64,000 bases of DNA from Clostridium sp. MB40-C1 (GCF_030913655.1 NZ_CP133189.1:1302001-1366000), one strand, 5' to 3'. Positions 40,931-50,609 are shown, counted from the first letter of the stretch. Program-made: numbers and translations. The notes: generated by a model from the sequence alone, not told the origin.

Positions 40931-42151
40931 ATGTTTTATGAAATGAAGAAGTTTTATAAAACTACAGCTGTATTAATTTCTTTTGTTTTAGCTCTATTAC
41001 TTGCAATAGGTATGCCTATTTTATTTATACATGATTATACAAGCTGCGACTACTCAACTGGAGAAGAAGTTATAATAAGCGGCTTAAAGGGGCTTAAATA
41101 CGAAAAAGAACAGTTAGAAAAAGTTTCTGGAAATTTAAGTACAGATAAATTGAATAAAGCTCTTACTTTTTATAAAGAACAACCGAAAGGAAACAAAGCA
41201 TATTTTAGGATGGAGGATAAATATCCGAAAATTCTTTCACTTTTAACAGATGCGTATACACCTTGTGGAGAAAATACATTTGATGTTACTAGGATATCAA
41301 ATGTTAATAACTTTTATACTAGAAATATAGAAAGAGTAAAAGAAAAGATGCACTTATTGGGTAACGGATTTCTTTCAACAAACGAAAGAGAAGAAGTATT
41401 AAATAAAGCAGCTAATATAAGTACCCCCTATAATCTTGAATTTGTTGGTCAGTGGTCGGTTTTAATTAAATCCTTATTCTTTGTATATATACTAATAATA
41501 TTATCTGGAATTTTAATATCAAATAGGCTTTTTTCATTCGAAAAAGAAAATGATATGGATATTATATTAAATTCTGCAGGGAGAAAAAAACTTATAAGCA
41601 TAGGATTTCAAAAAATTTTTGCAATGATAACCTATTTGTCTTTAGAATTTATATTGTGTACTACTATTATTACATCTATTATGTTTGGAACAATAGGTAT
41701 TACTGGTTGGAATTGTCAAATACAAATTTTACCAAATTTTTTTACATTTATATATAATTGGTCTATTGGAGAAATGTTTATTTATTATTTGATAATTGCA
41801 TGGCTATGTATAATGTCTATAGCTCTTATTGGAACACTTATTAATTCTATGGTACAAGAGACATATAGTTCATTGATAATATCTTCATTGTTAATGATTT
41901 CACCAATATTTTTAAGAAGTATTCCATTAGTACCATCAGGGATTCAAAGATATCTATATGTTCAGCCTATAAATGGAATCAGCCCACTTTATTTTATAGA
42001 TAACTTATTTATTTATCAATTGGGATCTAGTAAAGTACTTAGTTCAGCTATAATTATGGTTATTGCTATAATATGTTTGGTTATTGGTTTAATATTTTCT
42101 CCTATTATATTTTCAAGAAGAATAAATAAAAAATTTCAACTAACTAGTTAG
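40931..42151 (+). CDS. ABC transporter permease, paralogue of the preceding gene
   Basis: This 406-residue membrane protein has the same plan as its neighbour: helix 1 at about 14-33, external domain to about 185, five later helices, and a basic C-terminus 'FSRRINKK'. Shared motifs include 'GNLSTDKLNKALTFYKEQPKG', 'DAYTP' versus 'DTAYTAYD', 'FEKENDMDIILNSAG' and 'YVQPINGI'. AAAAGGAGG precedes the ATG. The gap from the upstream stop is 79 bases. It is presumably the partner half of the exporter driven by the ATPase at 38209. No regulator is adjacent; the two-component system at 42585 is a possible controller (inference). Confidence 0.87.
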   Translation: MFYEMKKFYKTTAVLISFVLALLLAIGMPILFIHDYTSCDYSTGEEVIISGLKGLKYEKEQLEKVSGNLSTDKLNKALTFYKEQPKGNKAYFRMEDKYPKILSLLTDAYTPCGENTFDVTRISNVNNFYTRNIERVKEKMHLLGNGFLSTNEREEVLNKAANISTPYNLEFVGQWSVLIKSLFFVYILIILSGILISNRLFSFEKENDMDIILNSAGRKKLISIGFQKIFAMITYLSLEFILCTTIITSIMFGTIGITGWNCQIQILPNFFTFIYNWSIGEMFIYYLIIAWLCIMSIALIGTLINSMVQETYSSLIISSLLMISPIFLRSIPLVPSGIQRYLYVQPINGISPLYFIDNLFIYQLGSSKVLSSAIIMVIAIICLVIGLIFSPIIFSRRINKKFQLTS

Positions 42152-42229
42152 CTCTTTTTATATAATGTTCACAACGATATTAAGCTTTTTTGAAAGAGAC
42201 TTGATTATTAAAATTTAGCATTATATAAA

Positions 42230-42274
42230 AAACAAACCCAGCATCTATTCATATTATAGACGTTGGGTTTGTAA
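42230..42274. terminator. Terminator hairpin between the ABC operon and an exporter fragment
   Basis: ACAAACCCA and TGGGTTTGT flank a second imperfect stem (ATCTAT/ATAGAC). T-runs flank it more strongly on the minus strand (TTTTTTATATAA). Confidence 0.7.
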
Positions 42275-42352
42275 TTAACTTTAACCATTTTTCATTTGAA
42301 GGTATAAGTGTTTTATATTTTTTTATAAAATTCCTATTCTGTTTCTTATATC

Positions 42353-42526
42353 TTATTTTGGATTGAATATAACTCATAATATATACCTTTACGTTTTAGT
42401 AACTCATTATGGGTTCCTATATCGTCTATAGAACCATCTTTTAAGACGACTATTTTGGTTGCATTTGATATTACTTGATTAAATCTATGCATTATCATAA
42501 TTCCTATTTTATTTTTAGTTTCGGAA
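42353..42526 (-). pseudogene. C-terminal remnant of an ABC multidrug exporter
   Basis: About 58 codons on the minus strand read 'IMIMHRFNQVISNATKIVVLKDGSIDDIGTHNELLKRKGIYYELYS' and a stop. This is the H-loop-to-end segment of a fused exporter such as BmrA/MsbA type ('IAHRLSTV...IGTHNELL...YYELY'). No start, Walker A or signature remains, so it is a relic of a deleted gene. Confidence 0.85.
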
Positions 42527-42584
42527 ACAATTATTTTTTAGTTCTAAAAAAATGATATAATATTACAGAAAGGAAGTGGCGGGA

Positions 42585-43277
42585 GTGACAAAATATAATG
42601 TTTTAGTGGTAGATGATGAGGAAGAAATAAGAGAAGCTATAGAAATATATTTAAAAAATGAAGGCATAAAAGTGTTTAAGTCAAAAGATGGTATAGAGGC
42701 ACTAAGTATCTTAGAAGAAGAAGAAATCCACCTTATACTAATGGATATTATGATGCCAAGAATGGATGGAATTAAAGCTACTTTTAAAATAAGGGAAAAT
42801 AAAAATATTCCGATAATAATGCTTTCAGCTAAATCAGAAGATACAGACAAAATACTTGGTCTTAATATAGGGGCAGATGACTATATTACAAAGCCGTTTA
42901 ACCCATTAGAATTAGTAGCAAGAGTTAAGTCACAGTTAAGAAGATATGTGAGATTAGGAAATTATAAAGAAAGTGAAGATGAAATAGTTGTAAGAGGTCT
43001 TGTTTTAAACAAAAATACTAAGATGGTAATAATAGATGGAGAAGAGGTGAGTCTTACACATACAGAATATAAGATATTAAAACTTTTAATGGAGAATAAG
43101 GGGAGAGTATTTTCTATAGAAGAAATATATGAAAAAGTGTGGAAAGAGCCTTTTTATAATGGGGAAAATACTATCGCAGTTCACATAAGAAGAATAAGAG
43201 AAAAGATAGAAATTAACCCCAAGGAACCAGAATACTTAAAGGTGGTGTGGGGAATTGGATATAAAATCGAAAAGTAA
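42585..43277 (+). CDS. OmpR-family response regulator
   Basis: This is a 230-residue regulator. Its receiver domain has 'VLVVDDEEEI', phosphoacceptor Asp54 in 'LILMDIMMP', 'MLSAKSE' and 'ADDYITKPF'. The winged-helix DNA-binding domain (about 130-228) has 'LTHTEYKILKLLMENKGRVFSIEEIYEKVW', 'NTIAVHIRRIREKI' and 'VVWGIGYKIEK'. It is similar to VanR-type regulators. The GTG at 42585 is used since AAAGGAAG at 42569-42576 is then about nine bases upstream; a GTG at 42576 overlaps that site. The kinase gene overlaps its 3' end by 23 bases. Targets may include the ABC operon just upstream (inference). Confidence 0.9.
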   Translation: MTKYNVLVVDDEEEIREAIEIYLKNEGIKVFKSKDGIEALSILEEEEIHLILMDIMMPRMDGIKATFKIRENKNIPIIMLSAKSEDTDKILGLNIGADDYITKPFNPLELVARVKSQLRRYVRLGNYKESEDEIVVRGLVLNKNTKMVIIDGEEVSLTHTEYKILKLLMENKGRVFSIEEIYEKVWKEPFYNGENTIAVHIRRIREKIEINPKEPEYLKVVWGIGYKIEK

Positions 43278-45402
43278 ATATTTGTATATAACAATTTTTG
43301 TTGCTGGAATATATATTCTTTCGCTTTCGTTTATATCAACTATTGATTTTATAGGTAAAAAAAATTTTTTTGAGAAAAATGCATATTTTAATAGTTATAA
43401 TTTTAAATATCAGCTAGAAAAATATTCAGAAAATGTGAAATACTCTATTGATTATCTGGAAAACTTTGATATTAAAAGTGATAATAAAAAAATACAGGCA
43501 ATATCAGAAAATCATGAAATTGAACTTCAAAACAAATTACATGAAATTGAAAAACAATATCAAAATAAAATAGAACAAGCTCAAAAACAAGGTAATGATA
43601 TAGATATATTAATTAATGAAAAGAATAAGAAATTAGAAGAGGCTAAGTTAAAAAATATTAAAAATGTCGAAATAAAACTTAGTGAAAATTATAATAAAGT
43701 GAAAAAAGATATAGATTCACAGAATTTTATAAGATACTATATTAAAGATAGAAGAAATGGGAAAATATATACTAACTTGCCAAGTGGATATAATATACAA
43801 AACTATATAAAGGATAAGGCTTTATATAACATAAGCTTTCCAATTAATAATATTAAAGATGAGTACATGTTATCTATTAATGAATGGTTTAAAAATAGTA
43901 ACCTTGAAGGTGATTTTGTAATTTTAAAAGATACAAATGGAAATAGTCAAATGGAGAAAGATTATAGATACTATACTTCTATTAGACAAAGATTAATTAA
44001 AGAAGCAATAATAAGTGTTTTTTCATTTGTAGTTGGTTTAATTATACTTATGTATGTTATAAAAAATAAGAAATGTGAAATGCCAATTATGGATAAAGTA
44101 GAAAATTTATATAAAAAGGTGCCATTTGATTTAAAAATCTTTATATTGGTTATTTTTTCATTTATACTGTTAGCTTATCAAAGAAAGATTAACTTTTTTT
44201 ATTTGCCTATAGGTATAGATCATGTTAAAAAACTTACTATAGTGGCAATCTATATTTTTTATTTATTAATCAATATAAAAACATTGTTAATACTGATAAG
44301 ATATCCAAAAGAAAGAAAGATTCAGTTACGAGAAAGTTTGATTTGTAAATTTGGGGTGGTTATCAAAGAATGTTTTTTAGTTAAAAATGTAATAATTAAG
44401 GTAAGTAAGATATTTGTTATGACTATATTAATGGGATTTTTTTTATGCATAGCTGCAATTAATTTTTATAAAGGGGCAGAATTTATATTTTTAGTATCGA
44501 TAGTATATATAATAATATATATTTTTTTTGTACCTCAATATATTCTTAAAAAAGTAGCATTGCTAAATAAAATAATAAAAGGAACTAATGAAATAGTTTT
44601 AGGAAATTTAGATTATACAATAGACAATAAAGCAAAAGGAGAACTTTCAAAATTAGCTGATAATATTAATAATATGAAAGATGGATTTAAAAAATCTGTT
44701 GAAAGTCAAGTTAAAAGCGAAAGACTTAAGTCTGAATTAATCACCAATGTATCACACGACTTAAAGACACCTCTTACATCTATAATAAATTATATAGATT
44801 TATTGAAAAAAGAGGATTTATCTAATGAAGATAGAAAAGCATATATTGAAGTGTTAGATAAAAAATCTCAGAGACTTAAGATACTTATAGATGATCTTTT
44901 TGAGGCGTCTAAAATAGCAAGTGGTTCAGTAGAGTTAAATATACAAAAAGTAGATATAGTTGCTATATTAAGGCAGGCTATGGGTGAGTTTAATGATAAA
45001 ATTAATAATTCTTCATTAAAATTTAGAGTTAATCTTCCTAAGAAGAATATATATATGAATTTAGATGGTAAAAGAACTTGGAGAGTGTTTGAAAATTTAA
45101 TAGGAAATATTTTGAAATATTCAATGGATAATACCAGAGTATACATTAACCTAGAGGAAGAAGATAATAAAGTAAGAATTGTTATGAAAAATATTTCTGC
45201 ATATGAAATGGACTTTGATGTAGAAGAAATTTTTGAAAGATTTAAAAGAGGAGATAAATCTAGAAATACAGAAGGGTCTGGTTTAGGGCTTGCAATTGCA
45301 AAAAGTATTGTTGAACTTCAAGGGGGAAATATGAATATTGAAGTTGATGGTGACCTTTTTAAAGTTAGTTTGGAGTTTAATAAAGATCAGTTAAAAATAT
45401 AG
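43255..45402 (+). CDS. Membrane sensor histidine kinase
   Basis: This is a 715-residue kinase. Helix 1 (about 8-28) is followed by an extracytoplasmic region (about 30-245) with a long Glu/Lys/Gln coiled coil (about 80-145). There is then an unusual set of five or six further helices (about 248-268, 293-308, 325-352, 380-402, 408-430), a HAMP-like segment, HisKA with His501 in 'ITNVSHDLKTPLTSIINYI', and HATPase_c with 'RVFENLIGNILKYSMDN' and 'GSGLGLAIAKSIVELQGG'. The TTG start overlaps the response regulator, implying coupled translation. The multi-helix middle resembles kinases that sense membrane-associated signals. Signal unknown. Confidence 0.9.
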   Translation: MDIKSKSKYLYITIFVAGIYILSLSFISTIDFIGKKNFFEKNAYFNSYNFKYQLEKYSENVKYSIDYLENFDIKSDNKKIQAISENHEIELQNKLHEIEKQYQNKIEQAQKQGNDIDILINEKNKKLEEAKLKNIKNVEIKLSENYNKVKKDIDSQNFIRYYIKDRRNGKIYTNLPSGYNIQNYIKDKALYNISFPINNIKDEYMLSINEWFKNSNLEGDFVILKDTNGNSQMEKDYRYYTSIRQRLIKEAIISVFSFVVGLIILMYVIKNKKCEMPIMDKVENLYKKVPFDLKIFILVIFSFILLAYQRKINFFYLPIGIDHVKKLTIVAIYIFYLLINIKTLLILIRYPKERKIQLRESLICKFGVVIKECFLVKNVIIKVSKIFVMTILMGFFLCIAAINFYKGAEFIFLVSIVYIIIYIFFVPQYILKKVALLNKIIKGTNEIVLGNLDYTIDNKAKGELSKLADNINNMKDGFKKSVESQVKSERLKSELITNVSHDLKTPLTSIINYIDLLKKEDLSNEDRKAYIEVLDKKSQRLKILIDDLFEASKIASGSVELNIQKVDIVAILRQAMGEFNDKINNSSLKFRVNLPKKNIYMNLDGKRTWRVFENLIGNILKYSMDNTRVYINLEEEDNKVRIVMKNISAYEMDFDVEEIFERFKRGDKSRNTEGSGLGLAIAKSIVELQGGNMNIEVDGDLFKVSLEFNKDQLKI

Positions 45403-45426
45403 AGTTAAGTTATTTTTTATATCTTT

Positions 45427-45482
45427 ACAACATCTTTTATATTAACTAAAAAGTATATAAGAGATGTTGATTTTTTTTATTA
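45427..45482 (+). terminator. Terminator of the two-component operon
   Basis: CAACATCTTTTATAT pairs with ATATAAGAGATGTTG, followed by ATTTTTTTT. Confidence 0.88.
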
Positions 45483-45514
45483 TATGGTGTATTATACAGA
45501 TTGTTAATTAATAA

Positions 45515-45525
45515 TTAGATAGCTA
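45515..45525. promoter_or_regulatory. Candidate MarR operator upstream of marR
   Basis: TTAGATAGCTA lies 34 bases before the marR start. The identical 11-mer recurs at 46023-46033 before the MATE gene. Confidence 0.6.
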
Positions 45526-45558
45526 CATAATTTCTTTTATAGATATGAGGTGCTGAAA

Positions 45559-45993
45559 TTGAAATCTGGTTTAGATAAAAATAAACTACCGGGTTATTTA
45601 ATACATCAAATAGCGCATAAGTTCCGTGTTAAATATGATAAAAAATTAGATAACTATAATATAACATGTTCTCAAATAAAGGCAATGAGGTGTTTATGGG
45701 ATAAGGATGGAATTATACAAAATGAAATACTAAACCAAGTTGATATTAAACCATCATCTTTAACTAAACTTATTGGGATTTTATCTGAAAAAGGTTTAGT
45801 TGAAAAAAGAACAGATGAGAAGGATGCTAGAAACAATCTAATTTTTTTAACTTCAAAAGGAAGGGAAATAGAAAAAGAGACCTGGGGTATTGTACTTGGT
45901 ATGGAACAAGAATTGACCGAAGGATTTTCAGAAGATGAAAAAAACACATTGATATCTTTTTTAATAAGAATGTTAAACAATCTTGAAAAATAG
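45559..45993 (+). CDS. MarR family transcriptional regulator
   Basis: This 144-residue regulator has a winged-helix core: 'ITCSQIKAMRCLWDKDGIIQNEILNQVDIKPSSLTKLIGILSEKGLVEKRTDEKDARNNLIFLTSKGREIE' at about 35-105, with dimerisation helices at both ends. The wing 'RTDEKDARNN' is typical. The TTG at 45559 is used because GAGGTG lies seven bases upstream; a GTG at 45550 overlaps that site. It is followed by a MATE pump in the same direction. The shared TTAGATAGCTA motif before both suggests it represses itself and the pump until a drug-like ligand binds. Confidence 0.9.
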   Translation: MKSGLDKNKLPGYLIHQIAHKFRVKYDKKLDNYNITCSQIKAMRCLWDKDGIIQNEILNQVDIKPSSLTKLIGILSEKGLVEKRTDEKDARNNLIFLTSKGREIEKETWGIVLGMEQELTEGFSEDEKNTLISFLIRMLNNLEK

Positions 45994-46022
45994 CACAGAA
46001 TTACATAGCTATGTATATATAT

Positions 46023-46033
46023 TTAGATAGCTA
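46023..46033. promoter_or_regulatory. Candidate MarR operator upstream of the MATE gene
   Basis: TTAGATAGCTA is identical to the motif before marR. A perfect palindrome ACATAGCTATGT lies ten bases to its left. Confidence 0.6.
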
Positions 46034-46135
46034 AACATTTTAAAACAGATTAAAGTTACTAAAAGAAGGTTTAATAGAATGTAAAAATTATATTGTAATC
46101 TATTAAGCTAGATTGTAAAAGAAAGGGGTTTGTGT

Positions 46136-47503
46136 ATGGATAAAACAACACAATTGAGAGAAGAAAAGATAGGAAAGTTATTATTAAAATTTTTTATTCC
46201 TGCTGTTATAGGGAATTTAGTAAATGCCTTATATAATATTGTGGATAGAGTATATATAGGAAGAGGAGTAGGAGATTTAGCATTAGCTGGGCTTAGTATT
46301 ACATTTCCTATTATGATAGTTATTGCTGGCTTTGGAATGCTTATGGGAATTGGGGGTAGTGTTTTAGAATCACTCAATTTAGGGAAAAAAGATAAAGAAA
46401 ATGCGGATAAGGTTTTAGGAAATACATTTGTATTAATTATTATTTCATCAATAGTAGTAAGCATTTTATGCTTTATAATCAAAAATCCATTGCTTAAGGC
46501 TTTTGGAGCTAGTGCAAACACAATTCAATATGCCGACGAGTATTTGTCTATTATTTTATTAGGTACTATTGTTCAGAATTTAGGGTTTGGATTAAATAAT
46601 TCTATTCGTTCTGAAGGAAATGCTAATATTGCTATGATTACTATGATAATAGGTGCTGCTTTAAATATAATTTTAGATCCAATATTTATATTTGTTTTTC
46701 ATATGGGTGTAAAAGGTGCAGCTATAGCTACTGTTATTTCACAAACAGCAAATGCTGTATGGGTAATTTCACATTTTAGAAGCAAGAAAAGTGTGTTAAA
46801 ATTAAAAAAAGAAAATTTAAAATTAGATTTAAAAATAGTAAAAGGAATTGTAGCAATTGGCATGGCACCTTTTGCTATTCAAGTTGCTGGTAGTGCAGTA
46901 AATATTCTATTAAACAAGCAGCTTATAGTATATAGTGGAGATTCTGCTATAGGAGCGATGGGAGTTATAAATAGTATTTCTATGCTTATAATAATGTCCA
47001 TAATATCTGTAACACAAGCAGCTCAACCTATTATAGGTTATAATTATGGAGCTAAGTTATATTCTAGGGTTAAAAAGACTTTAAAACTGGCTGTTAGTGG
47101 AGCTGTATTTATTGGAATAGTATCAGATGTTATAATTCAACTATTTCCTGAAAATATAATTTCAATATTTAATAAAGAACCTAATTTAATAGCTATAGGA
47201 TCTCATGGAATTAAAATATTCTTATGTATGCTTCCTATTATAGGATATCAAATAATAGGATCTAACTATTTCCAGGCAATAGGGAAAGCTAAGATTTCTA
47301 TGCTTCTTGCTATGTTGAGACAAGTATTAGTTTTAATCCCATTACTATTAATTTTACCTAAACATTTAGGAATAACTGGTGTTTGGATAGCTGCTCCAAT
47401 ATCAGATACTATTGCATTTTTTATAACAGCATTTATGTTCAAAAAGGAAGTTAAAAAATTAGATGTGTATGAATTAGATAATGCACCCTGTATGGGAGCT
47501 TAA
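46136..47503 (+). CDS. MATE family efflux transporter
   Basis: This 455-residue protein has 12 predicted helices and MATE motifs: 'FFIPAVIGNLVNALYNIVDRVYIGRGVGDLALAGLSITFP', 'GIGGSVLESLNLGKKDKENADKVLGN', 'LNNSIRSEGNANIAM' and 'TQAAQPIIGYNYGAKLYSRVKK'. It is probably a multidrug/cation antiporter. AAAGGGG lies seven bases before the ATG at 46136; the frame also opens at a TTG at 46130 without better support. It sits behind marR with a shared operator motif, consistent with inducible efflux. A strong terminator follows. It is a paralogue of the MATE protein at 18342. Confidence 0.92.
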   Translation: MDKTTQLREEKIGKLLLKFFIPAVIGNLVNALYNIVDRVYIGRGVGDLALAGLSITFPIMIVIAGFGMLMGIGGSVLESLNLGKKDKENADKVLGNTFVLIIISSIVVSILCFIIKNPLLKAFGASANTIQYADEYLSIILLGTIVQNLGFGLNNSIRSEGNANIAMITMIIGAALNIILDPIFIFVFHMGVKGAAIATVISQTANAVWVISHFRSKKSVLKLKKENLKLDLKIVKGIVAIGMAPFAIQVAGSAVNILLNKQLIVYSGDSAIGAMGVINSISMLIIMSIISVTQAAQPIIGYNYGAKLYSRVKKTLKLAVSGAVFIGIVSDVIIQLFPENIISIFNKEPNLIAIGSHGIKIFLCMLPIIGYQIIGSNYFQAIGKAKISMLLAMLRQVLVLIPLLLILPKHLGITGVWIAAPISDTIAFFITAFMFKKEVKKLDVYELDNAPCMGA

Positions 47504-47514
47504 GTTAAATATAT

Positions 47515-47570
47515 TTAAAAAGGAGATAAATTCTTACCTTAAAAGAATTTATCTCCTTTTTAATTTTTTA
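47515..47570 (+). terminator. Terminator after the MATE gene
   Basis: AAAAAGGAGATAAATTCTT pairs with AAGAATTTATCTCCTTTTT, followed by AATTTTTT. Confidence 0.92.
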
Positions 47571-47706
47571 ATAGGATAATAATGTAATTGAAATATTAGA
47601 TTGCCCAATGGCGTTTAAATTTATGTTATTATATTAAATAGGATTATTTAGACTAAAGTGTTTACAGTTTTAATATAAATTTTAAATTGGAAAGGGGTTT
47701 TTAGGT

Positions 47707-48900
47707 ATGACAGAAAAGATTTATTATGCAGATCCTTATTTAAAGAAATGTGAATCTCAGGTAGTAGATGTAATAAAAGAAGATGATAAAATATTAGTAG
47801 TTTTAGAGAAAACACCTTTTTATCCAGAGGGAGGAGGTCAACCTTCAGATACGGGATATATAGATGAAGTTAAGGTTATATATGTTTATGAAAAAAATGA
47901 TGTAATATATCATGTAGTTGAAAAAGAGCTTGAATGTGGAAATGTAAAATGTAGTATAGATTTTGAAAGAAGATTTGATTTTATGCAACAGCATTCTGGG
48001 GAACATCTTTTATCAGGGGTTATACATAAACTATATAAGGGCAATAATAAAGGTTTCCACTTAGGAGAAGATTATGTAACTGTAGATATAGATATATATC
48101 CTTTTACAGATAATATGATAGAAGAAATAGAAAAAGAGGTTAACAATTATGTGTATATGAATGAGCCCTTTGTAACTTATTTTGTAGATAAAGAAAGTTT
48201 AGATAAAGTACCTTCAAGAAAGAAAATAGATGTACAAGGGAATATAAGGATAGTAGAAGCAAAAGATATGGACTGTTGCCCTTGTTGTGGAACTCATGTA
48301 TTAAGAACTGGAGAAATAGGTATGGTGAAAATACTTAAAGTAGAAAAGTATAAAGGAATGAGTAGATTATACTTAAAATGTGGTAAAAGAGCCTATGAAG
48401 ATTTTAAATTAAAGCATAAGATAGTAGATAAATTAAGCAGAAAATTTTCTACAGATGAAAAAAGTGTAATAAAAAATATAGATAAACAGTTTGAAGATAT
48501 ATTTAATTTTAAAAGAGAGTTATCTCATCTAAAGAATAAGCTATCTAAAGAAGAAGCTTTAAAACTGATGGAATCTTCAAAAGAAAATTATATTTTTAAG
48601 AGCTACGAAGATAAAAGTTTTGAGGAAATTAAATATATAGGGGAAGCACTAAGTAATGAGAATTATATTTTTATACTAGTTTCGCTAAAAGATAAAAATA
48701 TATTGTTCGTTAATAATAGTAATATTGAATTAAGTTGCGGAAAACTTTTTAAAGAACATATTAAAAAGTATAATGGTAAAGGCGGAGGAAGAGACGAAAA
48801 AGCTCAAGGTTCTTTTAGTGATATTAAGGATTTAGAAGAATTTTATTTATTTCTATGTGAAATGATAAAAAATGAAAACTCTAAAAAAAGAAATGGATAA
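47707..48900 (+). CDS. Alanyl-tRNA editing protein AlaX, long form
   Basis: This 397-residue protein is homologous to the editing part of AlaRS: 'LEKTPFYPEGGGQPSDTGYI', zinc-site 'MQQHSGEHLLSGVIH' (His-x3-His), 'DCCPCCGTHVLRTGEIG' (Cys and His ligands), and a C-terminal DHHA1 domain ending 'NGKGGGRDEKAQGSF'. It hydrolyses Ser-tRNA(Ala) or Gly-tRNA(Ala) in trans. The presence of DHHA1 makes it the long AlaX-L type. AAAGGGG precedes the ATG. It stands 88 bases before the ABC-F gene and may be co-transcribed; no terminator is seen between. Confidence 0.93.
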   Translation: MTEKIYYADPYLKKCESQVVDVIKEDDKILVVLEKTPFYPEGGGQPSDTGYIDEVKVIYVYEKNDVIYHVVEKELECGNVKCSIDFERRFDFMQQHSGEHLLSGVIHKLYKGNNKGFHLGEDYVTVDIDIYPFTDNMIEEIEKEVNNYVYMNEPFVTYFVDKESLDKVPSRKKIDVQGNIRIVEAKDMDCCPCCGTHVLRTGEIGMVKILKVEKYKGMSRLYLKCGKRAYEDFKLKHKIVDKLSRKFSTDEKSVIKNIDKQFEDIFNFKRELSHLKNKLSKEEALKLMESSKENYIFKSYEDKSFEEIKYIGEALSNENYIFILVSLKDKNILFVNNSNIELSCGKLFKEHIKKYNGKGGGRDEKAQGSFSDIKDLEEFYLFLCEMIKNENSKKRNG

Positions 48901-48988
48901 TTCATATGGTATAAAATTCGAAAACATTGTATAATTAATGGTACGTTTTTTATTAAAGCAGTATTTTTACTAGGAGGAAGAAAACCAT

Positions 48989-50563
48989 ATGAGTATACTA
49001 ACAGTTAAAAATATGAGTCACGGATTTGGAGATAGAGCTATATTTGAAGATGTTTCTTTTAGGTTGTTAAAAGGTGAACATATTGGATTAATAGGTGCAA
49101 ATGGAGAAGGTAAATCTACCTTTATGAATATAATAACAGGAAAGCTTATGCCAGATGAAGGAAAGATTGAATGGAGTAATAGAGTAAATATTGGATATAT
49201 GGATCAACATGCTCAATTGGAAAAAGGAAAAACTATAAGAGATGTATTAAGAGATGCTTTTAAGTATCTATTTGATCTAGAAAAAGAAATGTTAGATATA
49301 ACAGATAAAATGGGAGAAGCATCACCAGAAGAATTAGAGAAATTATTAGAGGAAATGGGAAATATTCAAGATATACTTGATAATAATGATTTTTATATTA
49401 TAGATGCAAAAGCTGAGGAAATTGCAGGGGGATTAGGTCTTAAGGATATAGGGTTAGATAAAGATGTAACTGATCTAAGTGGTGGACAAAGAACAAAGGT
49501 ACTACTTGCAAAATTACTTTTGCAAAAACCAGACATTTTGTTACTAGATGAGCCCACTAACTATTTAGATGAGCAGCACATCGAATGGCTTAAAAGATTT
49601 CTTCAAAATTATGATAATGCTTTTATACTAATATCTCATGATATACCTTTTTTAAATAGTGTTATAAATTTAATTTATCACGTAGAAGATAGACAGCTTA
49701 CAAGATATGTTGGTGATTATGACAATTTTATGAGAATTTATGAAGCTAATAAAAAACAACTTGAAGCTGCTTATGAAAGACAACAGCAAGAAATAGCAAA
49801 ACTTGAAGATTTTATAGCAAGAAATAAAGCAAGAGTTGCAACTACTGGAATGGCTAGAGCTAGACAAAAAAAATTAGATAAAATGGATATAATAGAACTC
49901 TCAGCTGAAAAACCAAAACCAGAATTTGAATTTAAGAAAGGTAGAACATCTGGCAAACTTATATTTGAAGCTAGAGATTTAGTTATAGGATATAATGAAC
50001 CACTTTCAAAGCCCTTAAATTTAACTATGGAAAGAGGTCAAAAAATTGCGTTGGTTGGAGCTAATGGACTTGGAAAAACAACACTTTTAAAAAGTTTGAT
50101 GGGAGATATAACCCCTTTAAGTGGTGAAGTAGAACTTGGAGAATATCAACTTATAGGATATTTTGAGCAAGAAATAAAAGAAACAAATTATAATACGTGT
50201 ATTGAAGAATACTGGACAGAATTTCCTTCAGCAGCCCAATATGAGGTAAGGGCAGCATTAGCTAAATGTGGTCTTACTACAAAACATATTGAAAGTAAAG
50301 TTTGTGTTTTAAGTGGGGGAGAGCAAGCTAAGGTTAGATTATGTAAGCTTATGAATAGAGAAACTAATATACTAATATTAGACGAACCTACTAATCATTT
50401 AGATGTTGAAGCTAAAGAGGAATTAAAAAGAGCTTTAAAAGAATATAAAGGAAGTATTTTATTGGTGTGCCACGAACCAGAATTCTATAGAGATGTAGTA
50501 ACTGATACTTGGAATTGTGAAGAGTGGACAACTAAAATATGTGGTTCCACAAAAAATATATAG
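48989..50563 (+). CDS. ABC-F family ATPase
   Basis: This 524-residue protein has two ABC domains and no membrane segments. Domain 1 has 'GANGEGKSTFM', 'LSGGQRTKVLLAKLL' and 'DILLLDEPTNYLDEQHIEWL'. Domain 2 has 'GANGLGKTTLLKSLMG', 'LSGGEQAKVRLCKL' and 'ILILDEPTNHLDVEAKEEL'. The interdomain linker is charged ('RQQQEIAKLEDFIARNKARVATTGMARARQKKLDKM'). ABC-F proteins bind the ribosomal E-site, either rescuing stalled translation or protecting against antibiotics; the short linker suggests a housekeeping role rather than target protection (inference). AGGAGG precedes the ATG. The C-terminal 'EEWTTKICGSTKNI' is echoed in the small ORF at 54207-54404. Confidence 0.92.
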   Translation: MSILTVKNMSHGFGDRAIFEDVSFRLLKGEHIGLIGANGEGKSTFMNIITGKLMPDEGKIEWSNRVNIGYMDQHAQLEKGKTIRDVLRDAFKYLFDLEKEMLDITDKMGEASPEELEKLLEEMGNIQDILDNNDFYIIDAKAEEIAGGLGLKDIGLDKDVTDLSGGQRTKVLLAKLLLQKPDILLLDEPTNYLDEQHIEWLKRFLQNYDNAFILISHDIPFLNSVINLIYHVEDRQLTRYVGDYDNFMRIYEANKKQLEAAYERQQQEIAKLEDFIARNKARVATTGMARARQKKLDKMDIIELSAEKPKPEFEFKKGRTSGKLIFEARDLVIGYNEPLSKPLNLTMERGQKIALVGANGLGKTTLLKSLMGDITPLSGEVELGEYQLIGYFEQEIKETNYNTCIEEYWTEFPSAAQYEVRAALAKCGLTTKHIESKVCVLSGGEQAKVRLCKLMNRETNILILDEPTNHLDVEAKEELKRALKEYKGSILLVCHEPEFYRDVVTDTWNCEEWTTKICGSTKNI

Positions 50564-50576
50564 ATAGTATTTAAAG

Positions 50577-50609
50577 GAAAAGTCGCACTTATAAGCGACT
50601 TTTCTTTTA
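50577..50609 (+). terminator. Terminator after the ABC-F gene
   Basis: AAAAGTCGC pairs with GCGACTTTT around ACTTATAA, followed by CTTTT. Confidence 0.88.
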
